From JANQEU01 sp965601455 (lineage in GTDB: Bacteria; Bacteroidota; Bacteroidia; Cytophagales; Cyclobacteriaceae), in contig OZ271831.1 of the NCBI GenBank assembly GCA_965601455.1, forward strand, positions 4,712,001 through 4,776,000: DNA of 64,000 nt, written 5' to 3'. The translations under genes were made by a program, and so were the position numbers. The notes beneath the pieces were generated by a model, which was not told the origin of the DNA, made no database searches, and saw nothing but the letters and a program-made list of their open reading frames with translations. This document shows positions 42,315 through 51,657 of the stretch, piece after piece (the stretch's first letter is position 1; each line of letters opens with the position of its first letter).

Positions 42315-43634
42315 ATGAAAAAAGTTTTGCAGGCAGCAAAATATTTGACATTAAGCTCATCTGCTGCAATATTCCTCAGCTCTTGCTTTGGTTTTGGTGG
42401 AGGTGCTCCAACGAGTTCCACCCCAGGTGCATACAGTACAACCACCGGATTAGAGTACAATGAAGAAGGAGGATTTGAGGTTAACCCTTATCAAGGGCAG
42501 CCAGAAGGTCCAAACCTTGTCTTCATCGAAGGAGGAAGAACAGTCTTGGGAACATTTGAGGAAGATCTTCTTTTCGCCAGGGATAACGTTGAGCGTGCGG
42601 TAACCGTGGCTTCATTTTATATGGATGAGACGGAAGTTGCCAACATTCACTGGTTGGAATACGAATACTACATCAGAAGAGACTCCGATGCAGTTTATGT
42701 TACCAATAACCTTCCTGATACCACTGTCTGGGCAAGGAACTTAGCTTATAATGACCCGTTCGTCGACCATTATTACAGATACCCTGGGTTCAGGTTTTTC
42801 CCGGTTGTTGGAGTAAACTGGAGACAGGCAGTGAATTACTGCCGATGGAGGACAGATGTTGTAAACTTTAAATTGGCAGAGCAATCAGGTTATTACGAAA
42901 GTGTACTCGGAACGGAAGATGCATTTGCCGGTGCAGAATCAGCCGCTCCAACACTTGCAAAACCGCCTTTAGAGTCTGGAGTAGTTCTACCGAATTACCG
43001 ACTCCCAACCGAGGCAGAATGGGAATACGCCGCCAGAGCTCTTTTCGGAACACAGTGGCTAGATGAAAATCAAACTCACCGTAGACTTTATCCTTGGGAT
43101 GGTCATGCATTGAGAAACCCTTATGGAAAAAGTGTTGGTTATTTCCTCGCAAACTTCAAAAGAGGTAGAGGTGATTACGCTGGTATTGCGGGAAAACTGA
43201 ATGATGGGGCTATGATCACGACCTACATTTATGACTATCCACCAAACGACTTTGGATTGTACAACATGGCTGGTAATGTTAACGAGTGGGTTCAGGATGT
43301 TTATCGCCCTCTGTCATTTCAAGAAATGGATGATCTAAATCCAGTCCGACGCGATGGCTACCTGGATGAAGAAAGTGGATACGACGCATCTTACAGTTTC
43401 ATCGGCAACGAAACGGAATACACAGAGGAAGAAGCGACAAGGGCAGGTATTTCTATTAAAGAGTTTAATTCGGAAAACCCTCCAATGAAGAGAATGAGGG
43501 TTATTAAAGGAGGATCTTGGCAAGATGTTGCCTATTGGATGTCTCCGGGCACAAGAAGAGCCGTTTTTGAGGATTCTTCAGCTGCGTCAATCGGTTTCAG
43601 ATGTGCAATGATCCGAGCTGGTACTAATTATTAG
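42315..43634 (+). CDS. gldJ: Gliding-motility lipoprotein GldJ (SUMF1-like)
   Basis: This 439-residue lipoprotein has lipobox FLSSC (Cys24), a Gly/Ser/Thr-rich linker, and a formylglycine-generating-enzyme (SUMF1)-like fold over most of its length. Landmarks are FYMDETEVANIHWLEYEYYI, RLPTEAEWEYAARALFG, GNVNEWVQDVYRP and the C-terminal GGSWQDVAYWMSPGTRRAVF with SIGFRCAM. GldJ and GldK are SUMF1-like proteins of the gliding/type IX secretion apparatus; the linker and the insertions (SAAPTLAKPPLESG and ETEYTEEEATRAG) fit GldJ. Own terminator after the stop. Confidence 0.9.
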   Translation: MKKVLQAAKYLTLSSSAAIFLSSCFGFGGGAPTSSTPGAYSTTTGLEYNEEGGFEVNPYQGQPEGPNLVFIEGGRTVLGTFEEDLLFARDNVERAVTVASFYMDETEVANIHWLEYEYYIRRDSDAVYVTNNLPDTTVWARNLAYNDPFVDHYYRYPGFRFFPVVGVNWRQAVNYCRWRTDVVNFKLAEQSGYYESVLGTEDAFAGAESAAPTLAKPPLESGVVLPNYRLPTEAEWEYAARALFGTQWLDENQTHRRLYPWDGHALRNPYGKSVGYFLANFKRGRGDYAGIAGKLNDGAMITTYIYDYPPNDFGLYNMAGNVNEWVQDVYRPLSFQEMDDLNPVRRDGYLDEESGYDASYSFIGNETEYTEEEATRAGISIKEFNSENPPMKRMRVIKGGSWQDVAYWMSPGTRRAVFEDSSAASIGFRCAMIRAGTNY

Positions 43635-43655
43635 TCAAAAAAAAGCATTGTTAAG

Positions 43656-43687
43656 AAGCCATTTGTTAAATCAGATGGCTTTTTTTT
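43656..43687 (+). terminator. Terminator of gldJ
   Basis: A 10-bp stem (AAGCCATTTG / CAGATGGCTT, one T-G pair) with a 6-base loop is followed by seven T, 21 bases after the gldJ stop. The T-run overlaps the end of the convergent comF gene. Confidence 0.85.
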
Positions 43688-44375
43688 ATGACGCTGCGGC
43701 TAAAGTAAGTATGCCAATGCGACCAACATTGCACCTCTCAAGAGAGCCACAGATTGATCCAAGAGTTGCGCCGGTGGTAAGAACATCGTCAACAAGTAAA
43801 ATCGATTTATCCTTCAATTCAAATGGTGAACTTACACGGAAATGATCTTTGGTTTCAAGCCATCTCCTGACTTTAGATTTTTTAGTTTGACTGTGTTGTC
43901 CGGAAATCCTATTCAATAAATCTGTGCGAAACGGAATTGAAATTGATGAGGAGATTCCTTTGGCGATAAAATAACTTTGATTGTATCCCCTACTTCTTTC
44001 CTTAGTCGGAGTCAATGGCACAGGAAGAATGAAATCATAATTCATGTTATCAAGATTGCTTCCAAATATTCCTCCAAGATGGATTGCTAATTGTTTATTC
44101 CCCTTGTACTTTATTGCGTGGATGATTCGTTGCACCATACCTTTCTTCGTATATTTCAAGAACACGTTGACTTTGTCAACAGACTGAAAATCAACAAAAC
44201 GATTCATAAAGGCAAATTGATCGTCATCAGAAATGTATGGAAGTTGTAAGCGGCAGGAAGTGCAGATATACTCCTCGTTCTTAATTAATGTGTCATGGCA
44301 AGCCGGACATTCTGAAGGAAATACCAGGGAAAGGAAATCTTGCGATAGGTCTTTTGCGTATGTACTTAAATCCAT
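43686..44375 (-). CDS. comF: ComF-family phosphoribosyltransferase-like protein
   Basis: This 229-residue protein has an N-terminal zinc ribbon (Cys23, Cys26, Cys38, Cys41: CPAC...CTSC) and a C-terminal phosphoribosyltransferase fold with the PRPP loop SILLVDDVLTTGATLGS. ComF works in DNA uptake in naturally competent bacteria, although PRPP binding is generic. ATG at 44375 (MDLSTYAKDL) is the real start; the longer frame to 44483 overlaps the divergent gene at 44399. Confidence 0.88.
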   Translation of the reverse strand: MDLSTYAKDLSQDFLSLVFPSECPACHDTLIKNEEYICTSCRLQLPYISDDDQFAFMNRFVDFQSVDKVNVFLKYTKKGMVQRIIHAIKYKGNKQLAIHLGGIFGSNLDNMNYDFILPVPLTPTKERSRGYNQSYFIAKGISSSISIPFRTDLLNRISGQHSQTKKSKVRRWLETKDHFRVSSPFELKDKSILLVDDVLTTGATLGSICGSLERCNVGRIGILTLAAAS

Positions 44376-44398
44376 GGTTTTGAAAGTTAATTGATAAG

Positions 44399-44752
44399 AT
44401 GGTTTATCAGAAAGATTTAGAGTTAGAAAAACGTTGGGTACGACTGATGAACAAACTTGAAGATCATGTTTCAAAAAAGCCAAAGGATTTGAATTCAGTC
44501 CTGTTCCTGATTGGTATTCAGGAATTGGGAAGAATTGATTCTTTTAGTAAAGAAGAAAAACAAGACTTGCTACATATTGCTACTTGTAAAGTCTTGTCAT
44601 ATTCTGGGTTCTATGAATTGGAGAGCCTTGATCAAGATGGCTGGCCGCATTGGAAGTTGATCAAAAAACTACCAAAGTTTTCATTAATGGATCAAGAGAA
44701 GTTGTTGAAGACTAATATTTTAGAGTATTTTGAAGGCGAGATAGGAATATAG
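44399..44752 (+). CDS. Conserved protein of unknown function upstream of DUF4175
   Basis: A 117-residue charged soluble protein with no motif I recognise; SVLFLIGIQELGRIDSFSKEEKQDLLHIA (about 34-62) is the most conserved-looking region. It lies 2 bases before the DUF4175 gene, divergent from comF (23 bases), and heads the long operon up to 53321. Its constant company with DUF4175 in this operon suggests a related role, an inference only. Confidence 0.75.
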   Translation: MVYQKDLELEKRWVRLMNKLEDHVSKKPKDLNSVLFLIGIQELGRIDSFSKEEKQDLLHIATCKVLSYSGFYELESLDQDGWPHWKLIKKLPKFSLMDQEKLLKTNILEYFEGEIGI

Positions 44753-44754
44753 AC

Positions 44755-47700
44755 ATGGACAAGGTTGTTGAAGAGAAACTATCCAACTACAAAAAGAAAT
44801 ATCACATTAACAAGGCCCTTAGAGGGCTACTAATCAGTTTACTATTTATACTGATTATTGGCATTGTGGCTATAAGCCTGGAAACTATTTGGTGGTTTTC
44901 AGGGACAATCAGAGGATACCTTTTTTTTAGTGTGTTATTCGTGTCCTTTTTCTTACTTGTCTATTTAACCGGAAACCATCTGTTATCTCTAATTCAATTA
45001 AAGAAAAGAGGCATAGATGATTTTTTAGCAGCAAAAAAAATTGGTGAACATTTTTCCGAAATCAATGACAAATTATTGAATGTGCTTCAGTTGGAGAACG
45101 TCTCCTCAAGCGATCGGTCTCTAATTCTTGCCAGTATTGAGCAGAAAACAAAGGAATTAAGTCCCTTCTCATTTAATGAGGCTATCCAATTCAAGCAGAA
45201 CAGAAAGTATGGAAGATACCTTTTGTTATTAGTTTCATTTATAGCGTTAAGCTCTATCGCTATTCCGAATTGGATACCAAATTCAACAAACCGCGTAATA
45301 AATTATCAAACTGACTTTACACCGTCAGCACCATTCACCTTCACAGTAGATTACAATAAAGAAGTTTTCAGAAATGACGAATTAATTGTAGATGTCGAAT
45401 TAGATGGTACGGACATTCCCGAGAACACATACATCATTTCATCCGGACGGAGAATGAAGTTAAAAAAGGAAAGTCTGACTCGACACAGTTTCGAGTTTAA
45501 AAAAGTATCTGACAACATGAGTTTTCAAATAGAAGGTGCTGGTTTTAGAAGTAAAGTATTTCAGATCAACGTACTTGACAGACCCCAGGTTGAAAACATT
45601 GAAATGCAATTAAATTTCCCGAAACACACAGGCCTAGATAATAGATCCTTCAACAATATTAGATCCGTTGTTGTGCCAGAGGGAACAGTGATAAATTGGC
45701 TTGTAAACACACAATACACCACAAAAGCAACTATACAATCATCAATAGGTGCTCTTTATCCTGTAGAAGAGGATGACAAAGTTTACCGCTTCCAAAAAGA
45801 AATAGTAGAGAGTTTTGATTACCAACTAGCTATTGAAAATCAGTATGGTAACAGCGGACAGGAAATGAACTATGAGGTGGATGTAGTAAAGGATCAGTTT
45901 CCTCAAATTGATGTGGAGTTTTATCCGGACACCGTTTTATATGAATTTGTAATTGTAAGTGGTTCTGTATCAGATGATTACGGAATAATCTCAATTGATT
46001 CATATCTTAAATCAGGGGAGTTGGAACGTGTAGAAAATCTTTTTCAAGGAAATCAATCCAAAAATTCATTCTACCATAGAGTTGATATTGACAGCACCTA
46101 TTTTGGCAACCCACTTGAAATATGGGTATCCGCAGCAGATAATGATCGGGTTAATGGATTAAAAACCACTAAATCCAGAGTGTTTAAGTTGAATTTTCCG
46201 GATGCGAATAAAATCGCTGAAAATATCCAACAGAAATCCCAGGCCGCAGAAAACTCGATTGAAAAGAGTATTGAGGAATCTCAACGAATCAACGATAAGC
46301 TTGATGAACTGGAGCAGCGCCTTAGAAGTAAGAAACAACTGGAGTGGCAAGAGGAGAAAATGCTCCAGGAAATTCTTAAGCAGAGAAGTGAAATTGAAAA
46401 ATCTCTTCAGGAATTGCGAAAGCAATTTGAAGACCTCAATGAAAGCGAAAACAAATTCAATGACCGCAGCCAACAAATTCGAGAAAAGGCTGCCCAATTA
46501 CAGGAATTGATGAATGAGGTTTTGGATGAGGAAACCCGGAAAATGTACGAAGAACTTGAAAAACTAATTAATGAAAAGAGTGACCTGCAAGAAATCCAAA
46601 ACCAAATCCAGAACCTACGACCGAATGAAAAGAATATGGAACAGGAATTGGAACGGGCTCTCGAGTTGTTTAAAAGATTGAAACTAGAATCGGAACTGGA
46701 AAAAGCAAGCAAGGAATTTGAAAAACTCGGTGAGGAGCAGGAAAATCTTGCTGAGAAAACCACAGATGAAGAACAATCAACAGAAGAACTGTTGGAGGAA
46801 CAAAGTAATATTCAAGAGCAGTACGATAAACTTAAGGATAAACTCGATCAAATAAACGAACTAAATCAAGATCTTAAAAACCCTGAACCCATTCAAAATA
46901 TGTCAAATGACGAGAAAGATATTGACAAGTTGATGGAAGAAATTCAAGAAGAATTGAAGCAAAACAATCGGAAAGGGGGAAGTCAAAAACAACAACAGTC
47001 TGGTCAACAGATGAAGAAACTCGGTCAAAAAATGCAACAAATGCAGGCAGGAATGGAAATGGAGATGATGAATGAGAATATTGATGACCTAAGAAATCTT
47101 TTGGATAACCTCGTCAAAATATCATTTAAGCAAGAAGAACTCATAAGGGAATTCAGGAAAGTGAGACAAGTAGACCCGAGGTTCGTTGAACTGTCTCAAC
47201 AGCAACTCAAACTAAAGGATGACGCATCAGTTTTGGAAGACAGCTTATTGGCCTTGTCCGAAAGAGTTGTTCAGATTTCATCATTCATAACTCGTGAGCT
47301 ATCAGAAATGAATCGTAATATTGATGAATCGGTAGGACACCTAAAGGACAGAAACAGAAGCAAAGCTTTGGGAAGTCAACAATATGCCATGACTTCTATT
47401 AACAACCTGGCTTTATTATTGGACGATGTTTTAAGACAAATGCAAATGGCCATGTCACAAGCCATGGGAAAACCACAGAAGGGGCAAAAAGGCAACGAGA
47501 GCCTTCCAAACTTAAAGCAATTACAACAGCAGTTAAGTCAGCGAATTCAAGACCTTAAAGACAGCGGTTTAAAAGGCAGAAAGTTATCTGAAGAACTTGC
47601 GAAAATGGCTGCAGAACAGGAAATGCTTCGAAATGAGCTACAAAAACTTCAGGAACAACTTGCTGGACAAAATGATGAGGCTGCCGGGAATCTAGGTAAA

Positions 47701-48015
47701 GCCTTAAAAGACATGGAACAGAATGAAATTGATTTAGTAAATAAGCGATTATCTCAAGAGTTAATCGATCGACAAGAAGAAATAATGACCCGACTACTAA
47801 ATGCAGAGGACGCCATGAGAGAACAAGACCTTGACGATGAAAGAGAAGGCGAATCTGCTAAACAGTTAGCCAATGACTTACCTAAAGCCTTCGAAGATTA
47901 CTTGAAAGCGAGACAAAAAGAAATCGAGTTATTAAGAAGTGTTCCATTAGATTTGAACCCGTTTTACAAAAAAGAAGTTAACGAGTACTTTAGACGCATT
48001 AGTAACCCAAACTAA
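44755..48015 (+). CDS. DUF4175 large membrane-bound coiled-coil protein
   Basis: This 1086-residue protein has two or three N-terminal membrane segments (about 22-70, then 150-172), a beta-rich extracytoplasmic region (about 180-470) and a very long charged coiled-coil from about 480 to 1060, dense in Gln, Glu, Lys and Leu heptads. Its size and layout match the DUF4175 family found in Cytophagales and other bacteria. Function unknown; a large envelope-spanning scaffold is plausible. It lies 2 bases after the small conserved gene and 4 bases before the RsbW-like gene. Confidence 0.88.
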   Translation: MDKVVEEKLSNYKKKYHINKALRGLLISLLFILIIGIVAISLETIWWFSGTIRGYLFFSVLFVSFFLLVYLTGNHLLSLIQLKKRGIDDFLAAKKIGEHFSEINDKLLNVLQLENVSSSDRSLILASIEQKTKELSPFSFNEAIQFKQNRKYGRYLLLLVSFIALSSIAIPNWIPNSTNRVINYQTDFTPSAPFTFTVDYNKEVFRNDELIVDVELDGTDIPENTYIISSGRRMKLKKESLTRHSFEFKKVSDNMSFQIEGAGFRSKVFQINVLDRPQVENIEMQLNFPKHTGLDNRSFNNIRSVVVPEGTVINWLVNTQYTTKATIQSSIGALYPVEEDDKVYRFQKEIVESFDYQLAIENQYGNSGQEMNYEVDVVKDQFPQIDVEFYPDTVLYEFVIVSGSVSDDYGIISIDSYLKSGELERVENLFQGNQSKNSFYHRVDIDSTYFGNPLEIWVSAADNDRVNGLKTTKSRVFKLNFPDANKIAENIQQKSQAAENSIEKSIEESQRINDKLDELEQRLRSKKQLEWQEEKMLQEILKQRSEIEKSLQELRKQFEDLNESENKFNDRSQQIREKAAQLQELMNEVLDEETRKMYEELEKLINEKSDLQEIQNQIQNLRPNEKNMEQELERALELFKRLKLESELEKASKEFEKLGEEQENLAEKTTDEEQSTEELLEEQSNIQEQYDKLKDKLDQINELNQDLKNPEPIQNMSNDEKDIDKLMEEIQEELKQNNRKGGSQKQQQSGQQMKKLGQKMQQMQAGMEMEMMNENIDDLRNLLDNLVKISFKQEELIREFRKVRQVDPRFVELSQQQLKLKDDASVLEDSLLALSERVVQISSFITRELSEMNRNIDESVGHLKDRNRSKALGSQQYAMTSINNLALLLDDVLRQMQMAMSQAMGKPQKGQKGNESLPNLKQLQQQLSQRIQDLKDSGLKGRKLSEELAKMAAEQEMLRNELQKLQEQLAGQNDEAAGNLGKALKDMEQNEIDLVNKRLSQELIDRQEEIMTRLLNAEDAMREQDLDDEREGESAKQLANDLPKAFEDYLKARQKEIELLRSVPLDLNPFYKKEVNEYFRRISNPN

Positions 48016-48019
48016 CCGG

Positions 48020-48421
48020 ATGGATTCCATACAAATTCAAATACCCTCACTGGCTGAGAATATACGAATCATTGAGAGTTTCATTGATAACACAAAGGAT
48101 AAGTTCAAACTTGACGACGATATCTATGGCAATATTATGATTGCAGTCACAGAGTCTGTCAACAATGCAATTCTACACGGTAACAACGGTGAACGCAGCA
48201 AAAACGTGGATATACACTTGTCCATGGAAGAAAATGCGATAAGATTTAAAGTGAGTGACGAGGGAACAGGGTTTGACTACGATAACCTTCCTGATCCCAC
48301 TGCTCCGGAAAATCTCGGAAAACCCGGTGGCCGAGGAATATTCTTAATGAAAAACCTTTGTGATGAGGTTTCATTCTCTAATGAAGGAACCACCGTCGAG
48401 CTAACTTTCTACCTATCTTAA
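48020..48421 (+). CDS. RsbW-like anti-sigma / serine kinase ATPase
   Basis: This 133-residue HATPase_c protein has an N box (AVTESVNNAILHGN, about 42-55), G1 box (DEGTGFDYDNLPDP) and G2 box (GGRGIFLMKNLCDEV, about 103-117). Proteins of this size are usually anti-sigma factors or serine kinases of partner-switching systems. No STAS antagonist or cognate sigma factor is adjacent, so its target is unknown. It lies between DUF4175 and ybeY, with no gap to ybeY. Confidence 0.88.
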   Translation: MDSIQIQIPSLAENIRIIESFIDNTKDKFKLDDDIYGNIMIAVTESVNNAILHGNNGERSKNVDIHLSMEENAIRFKVSDEGTGFDYDNLPDPTAPENLGKPGGRGIFLMKNLCDEVSFSNEGTTVELTFYLS

Positions 48422-48853
48422 ATGGCCTCCAACGTGCATATCCATTTCGAGGACGTGCCAATCGAATCATCCATTCAGGAGAACGCTGTTAATAATTGGT
48501 TGCAACAAGTTTCAAAGAATGAAGGCTTTCAAATTGAAAACATCAATTTGATATTCTGCAGTGATGAGTACCTTCTCAACATCAATAAAGTGTATTTAAA
48601 TCATGATTATTACACTGATGTTATAACCTTCGACCATTCTGAAATAGACCATACACTAGAGGGGGATATCTTCATTAGCCTTGATCGCGTAATGGAAAAC
48701 TCAACCCAGTTTGGAGCCAACATTAATGAAGAAATACACCGCGTCATTGTCCATGGTCAATTACATCTAATGGGCTATCAGGACAAAACTGATAAGGATA
48801 AGAAAGTCATGACCGATAAAGAAAACGCTTACCTATCTTTGCTGTCAAATTAA
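48422..48853 (+). CDS. ybeY: Endoribonuclease YbeY, 16S rRNA maturation
   Basis: A 143-residue zinc-dependent RNase. The metal site is His111-Gly-Gln-Leu-His115-Leu...Tyr-Gln-Asp121, so the third ligand, His in most bacteria, is Asp. As far as I recall that variant (GYxD) is normal in Bacteroidota. It trims 16S rRNA and takes part in ribosome quality control. The ATG abuts the stop of the RsbW-like gene. Confidence 0.93.
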   Translation: MASNVHIHFEDVPIESSIQENAVNNWLQQVSKNEGFQIENINLIFCSDEYLLNINKVYLNHDYYTDVITFDHSEIDHTLEGDIFISLDRVMENSTQFGANINEEIHRVIVHGQLHLMGYQDKTDKDKKVMTDKENAYLSLLSN

Positions 48854-48869
48854 CGTTCCACGTGGAACA
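48854..48869. promoter_or_regulatory. parS-like ParB-binding site 1
   Basis: CGTTCCACGTGGAACA, 15 of 16 bases of the perfect palindrome TGTTCCACGTGGAACA, which is the parS form known from Pseudomonas and close to the B. subtilis consensus. It lies between ybeY and mnmG. Confidence 0.75.
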
Positions 48870-48886
48870 TTTCGACAAGTTTGAGA

Positions 48887-48902
48887 TGTTCCACGTGGAA
48901 CA
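48887..48902. promoter_or_regulatory. parS-like ParB-binding site 2
   Basis: TGTTCCACGTGGAACA, a perfect 16-bp palindrome, 33 bases after site 1 and 7 bases before the mnmG ATG. Tandem spacing of about three helical turns would put both on the same face. Confidence 0.8.
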
Positions 48903-48908
48903 CTTCTT

Positions 48909-50774
48909 ATGTTTAAAGAATACGATGTTATAGTAGTTGGAGCCGGTCACGCCGGCTGTGAGGCTGCCTATTCAGCAGCAACAATGGGATCTAGTGTTTT
49001 GCTGGTGACGATGAACATGGGTACTATCGCCCAAATGTCTTGCAACCCTGCAATGGGAGGTGTGGCAAAAGGCCAAATTGTTAGAGAAATTGATGCCCTA
49101 GGAGGTATGTCCGCGATAGTCACTGATCAATCAATGATTCAATTCAGAATGCTAAATCGATCAAAAGGACCTGCCATGTGGAGCCCTCGTGCACAATCAG
49201 ATAGAATGCGATTTAGTGAACTATGGAGATTGACCCTTGAGTCCAATCCCAATATCGATTTTTGGCAAGAGATGGTTACGGAAGTACTAGTCAAGAATGA
49301 CACTGTATACGGCGTCCGTACTTCATTAGGCTTGGAGATACATTCAAAGAGTGTCATACTTACCAATGGTACGTTTCTCAATGGCATCATACATATAGGA
49401 GAGAAAACATTTGGTGGTGGACGATCCGGCGAAAGAGCTTCCAAGGGCATCACCGAACAACTTGTATCCTTAGGCTTTGATTCTGGCAGGATGAAAACCG
49501 GAACACCTCCTAGAGTTGATGGACGTTCTCTTGATTATCGAAAGATGGAAGAACAAAAAGGTGATGACACTCCAGGTAAATTTTCATATTCATCAGAAAC
49601 TACACCATTAACCAATCAACGTAGTTGTTGGATTACATATACCAACCCTGATGTACACCAGCAATTACAGGAAGGATTCGAAAAATCTCCCATGTTCAAT
49701 GGTCGTATCCAAGGAATTGGTCCCAGATATTGCCCTTCAATCGAAGACAAAATCAACCGTTTTGCCGAGAGAGATAGACACCAAATATTTGTAGAACCCG
49801 AAGGATGGGATACTGTAGAAGTCTACGTAAATGGTTTCTCTACTTCCTTGCCTGAAGATGTTCAATACCAAGCTCTGAAATTAATCCCAGGTTTTGAAAA
49901 TGCTAAGATGTTCCGACCAGGTTACGCTATTGAATATGATTACTTCCCGCCAACCCAACTGTCCCATTCACTTGAAACAAAACTCATCAATAACTTATTC
50001 TTCGCTGGTCAGATAAACGGAACTACTGGGTACGAGGAAGCCGCGTCCCAAGGCCTAATTGCTGGTATTAATGCCCACAAGAAGATTAATGATCAACCAC
50101 GTTTTACCTTAGACCGATCTGAAGCCTACATTGGAGTACTTATTGACGACCTCATTACTAAGGGTACTGAAGAGCCTTACAGAATGTTTACTTCCCGGGC
50201 AGAATATCGACTTCTACTAAGACAAGACAATGCCGACTTAAGATTATCGACTTATGGAAATGACATTGGCTTACTATCTACCTCCCGTTACAACGAAGTA
50301 CTTACCAAAAAAGAAGAGATCGAGGAGTTATTTAATCACCTGGATGAGAAGTCCATTAAACCGATTGATATTAATTCATCACTAGATGAAATTGACCAGG
50401 CACCTATAAAAGATAAATTATCTCCGTCTCAACTACTGAAGAGACCAACGATAAATATTAAATCATTTGCCTATATCCTTCCCGATCTCTATTCTCATAT
50501 TGGTAAATATTCAACTGATGTTCAAGATCAAGTAGAGATACAAATCAAATACCAAACGTATATAGAACGGGAGCGTAAAAACTCAGAAAAGATGAGGTCA
50601 TTAGATCAACAGCAAATCAATCCATCTTTTGATTACAGATCACTTGTATCACTTTCTGCTGAAGCTATCGAAAAACTAAGTGCACACAAACCATCAACAA
50701 TAGGACAGGCTTCTCGTATAAGCGGTGTTACTCCCGCCGATATATCTATTCTTCTGGTTCATTTAGGGCGTTAA
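48909..50774 (+). CDS. mnmG: tRNA uridine-5-carboxymethylaminomethyl enzyme MnmG (GidA)
   Basis: This 621-residue FAD enzyme has the dinucleotide fold VVGAGHAGCEAAYSAA (10-25), CNPAMGGVAKGQIVREIDALGG (about 46-67), the conserved GTPPRVDGRSLDY and the C-terminal tRNA-binding domain (about 550-620). With MnmE it makes the cmnm5U34 modification in tRNAs. It is often called gidA because it lies near oriC in many genomes. The leader is the double parS site. The methyltransferase gene follows after 1 base. Confidence 0.95.
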   Translation: MFKEYDVIVVGAGHAGCEAAYSAATMGSSVLLVTMNMGTIAQMSCNPAMGGVAKGQIVREIDALGGMSAIVTDQSMIQFRMLNRSKGPAMWSPRAQSDRMRFSELWRLTLESNPNIDFWQEMVTEVLVKNDTVYGVRTSLGLEIHSKSVILTNGTFLNGIIHIGEKTFGGGRSGERASKGITEQLVSLGFDSGRMKTGTPPRVDGRSLDYRKMEEQKGDDTPGKFSYSSETTPLTNQRSCWITYTNPDVHQQLQEGFEKSPMFNGRIQGIGPRYCPSIEDKINRFAERDRHQIFVEPEGWDTVEVYVNGFSTSLPEDVQYQALKLIPGFENAKMFRPGYAIEYDYFPPTQLSHSLETKLINNLFFAGQINGTTGYEEAASQGLIAGINAHKKINDQPRFTLDRSEAYIGVLIDDLITKGTEEPYRMFTSRAEYRLLLRQDNADLRLSTYGNDIGLLSTSRYNEVLTKKEEIEELFNHLDEKSIKPIDINSSLDEIDQAPIKDKLSPSQLLKRPTINIKSFAYILPDLYSHIGKYSTDVQDQVEIQIKYQTYIERERKNSEKMRSLDQQQINPSFDYRSLVSLSAEAIEKLSAHKPSTIGQASRISGVTPADISILLVHLGR

Positions 50775-50775
50775 C

Positions 50776-51657
50776 ATGTACGAGAAGATACTTTATTGCC
50801 CTTCGTGTTCAAATACTGATTTCTCAAATGAAAGCATAATAATTGACTATGCACACTCTAAAGAAAGCTTCGCCCTTACTCGTTGTAATTCTTGTAAACT
50901 TCTTTTTACTAACCCTAGACCATCTTCACATGAAATTGGCAAGTACTATCAGTTTGAAGAATATCAATCGCATAAATCCAGAAGACTGAGTCTATTTGAT
51001 TTGGCCTATTCCCTATTACGACGTTATTCGATTAGACGTAAAAGACAGCTTATTTTCCCATACTTTAATGAAGGATCCATTCTTGATTTTGGAAGTGGCA
51101 ATGGTAATTTTCTTCAATCATTTTCAGCAAAAAAATGGAAAAGGTACGGTATCGAAATCAACGACGAGGCTAGGAAATACTCCAATGATACATTCGGCCT
51201 TAATATTCTGGAAAATATTGATTCAATAAAACCACTACCCAAATTCGAAGTTATTACTTGCTGGCATTCGCTAGAACATGTACATGATCTAAAACATACA
51301 ATTGAATTGCTTACCAGCAAACTAAAAAGTAAGGGTGTTCTTTTTATTGCTGTTCCCAACCACAAGTCATATGACGCAAAGTACTATGGCAAATATTGGG
51401 CTGGTTTCGATGTTCCTCGACATTTATATCACTTTCATCCTAGGTCATTAACAAGATTGTTTAAGCAATTCAAAATGTCTTTATCAAAAACCTATCCATT
51501 GTATTTTGATTCTTATTATGTCTCACTTCTTAGCGAAAGATACAAAGGCAACTCCAATTCAATAATTAACGCCATCAGAATCGGATACAGATCCAACCAT
51601 ATGGCAAAGTCCTCCAATCAGTATTCAAGCTTGATATACGTCTTCCGAAAGAAATAG
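50776..51657 (+). CDS. Class I SAM-dependent methyltransferase with N-terminal zinc ribbon
   Basis: This 293-residue protein starts with a zinc knuckle pair (YCPSCSNTDF, about 7-16, and RCNSCKLLFT, about 36-45). A methyltransferase Rossmann domain follows, with motif I ILDFGSGNGNF (about 99-109) and TCWHSLEHVHD (about 154-164). It most resembles methyltransferases of cell-surface or small-molecule modification; the substrate is unknown. The stop overlaps the GTG start of the next gene. Confidence 0.85.
   Translation: MYEKILYCPSCSNTDFSNESIIIDYAHSKESFALTRCNSCKLLFTNPRPSSHEIGKYYQFEEYQSHKSRRLSLFDLAYSLLRRYSIRRKRQLIFPYFNEGSILDFGSGNGNFLQSFSAKKWKRYGIEINDEARKYSNDTFGLNILENIDSIKPLPKFEVITCWHSLEHVHDLKHTIELLTSKLKSKGVLFIAVPNHKSYDAKYYGKYWAGFDVPRHLYHFHPRSLTRLFKQFKMSLSKTYPLYFDSYYVSLLSERYKGNSNSIINAIRIGYRSNHMAKSSNQYSSLIYVFRKK

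Noticed and set aside
44376..44483. Longer N-terminus for ComF
   Set aside because: It overlaps the divergent 44399 gene; ATG at 44375 stands just before the zinc ribbon.
46159..46763. Open frames of 95-118 codons on both strands within the DUF4175 gene
   Set aside because: They are shadows produced by the Glu/Lys/Gln-rich coiled-coil codons, with low-complexity Ser/Phe/Leu products.
44755..48421. Defence island or novel immune system around the large coiled-coil gene
   Set aside because: The flanking genes (ybeY, mnmG, comF, gldJ) are housekeeping, base use does not change, and no nuclease or effector is present.
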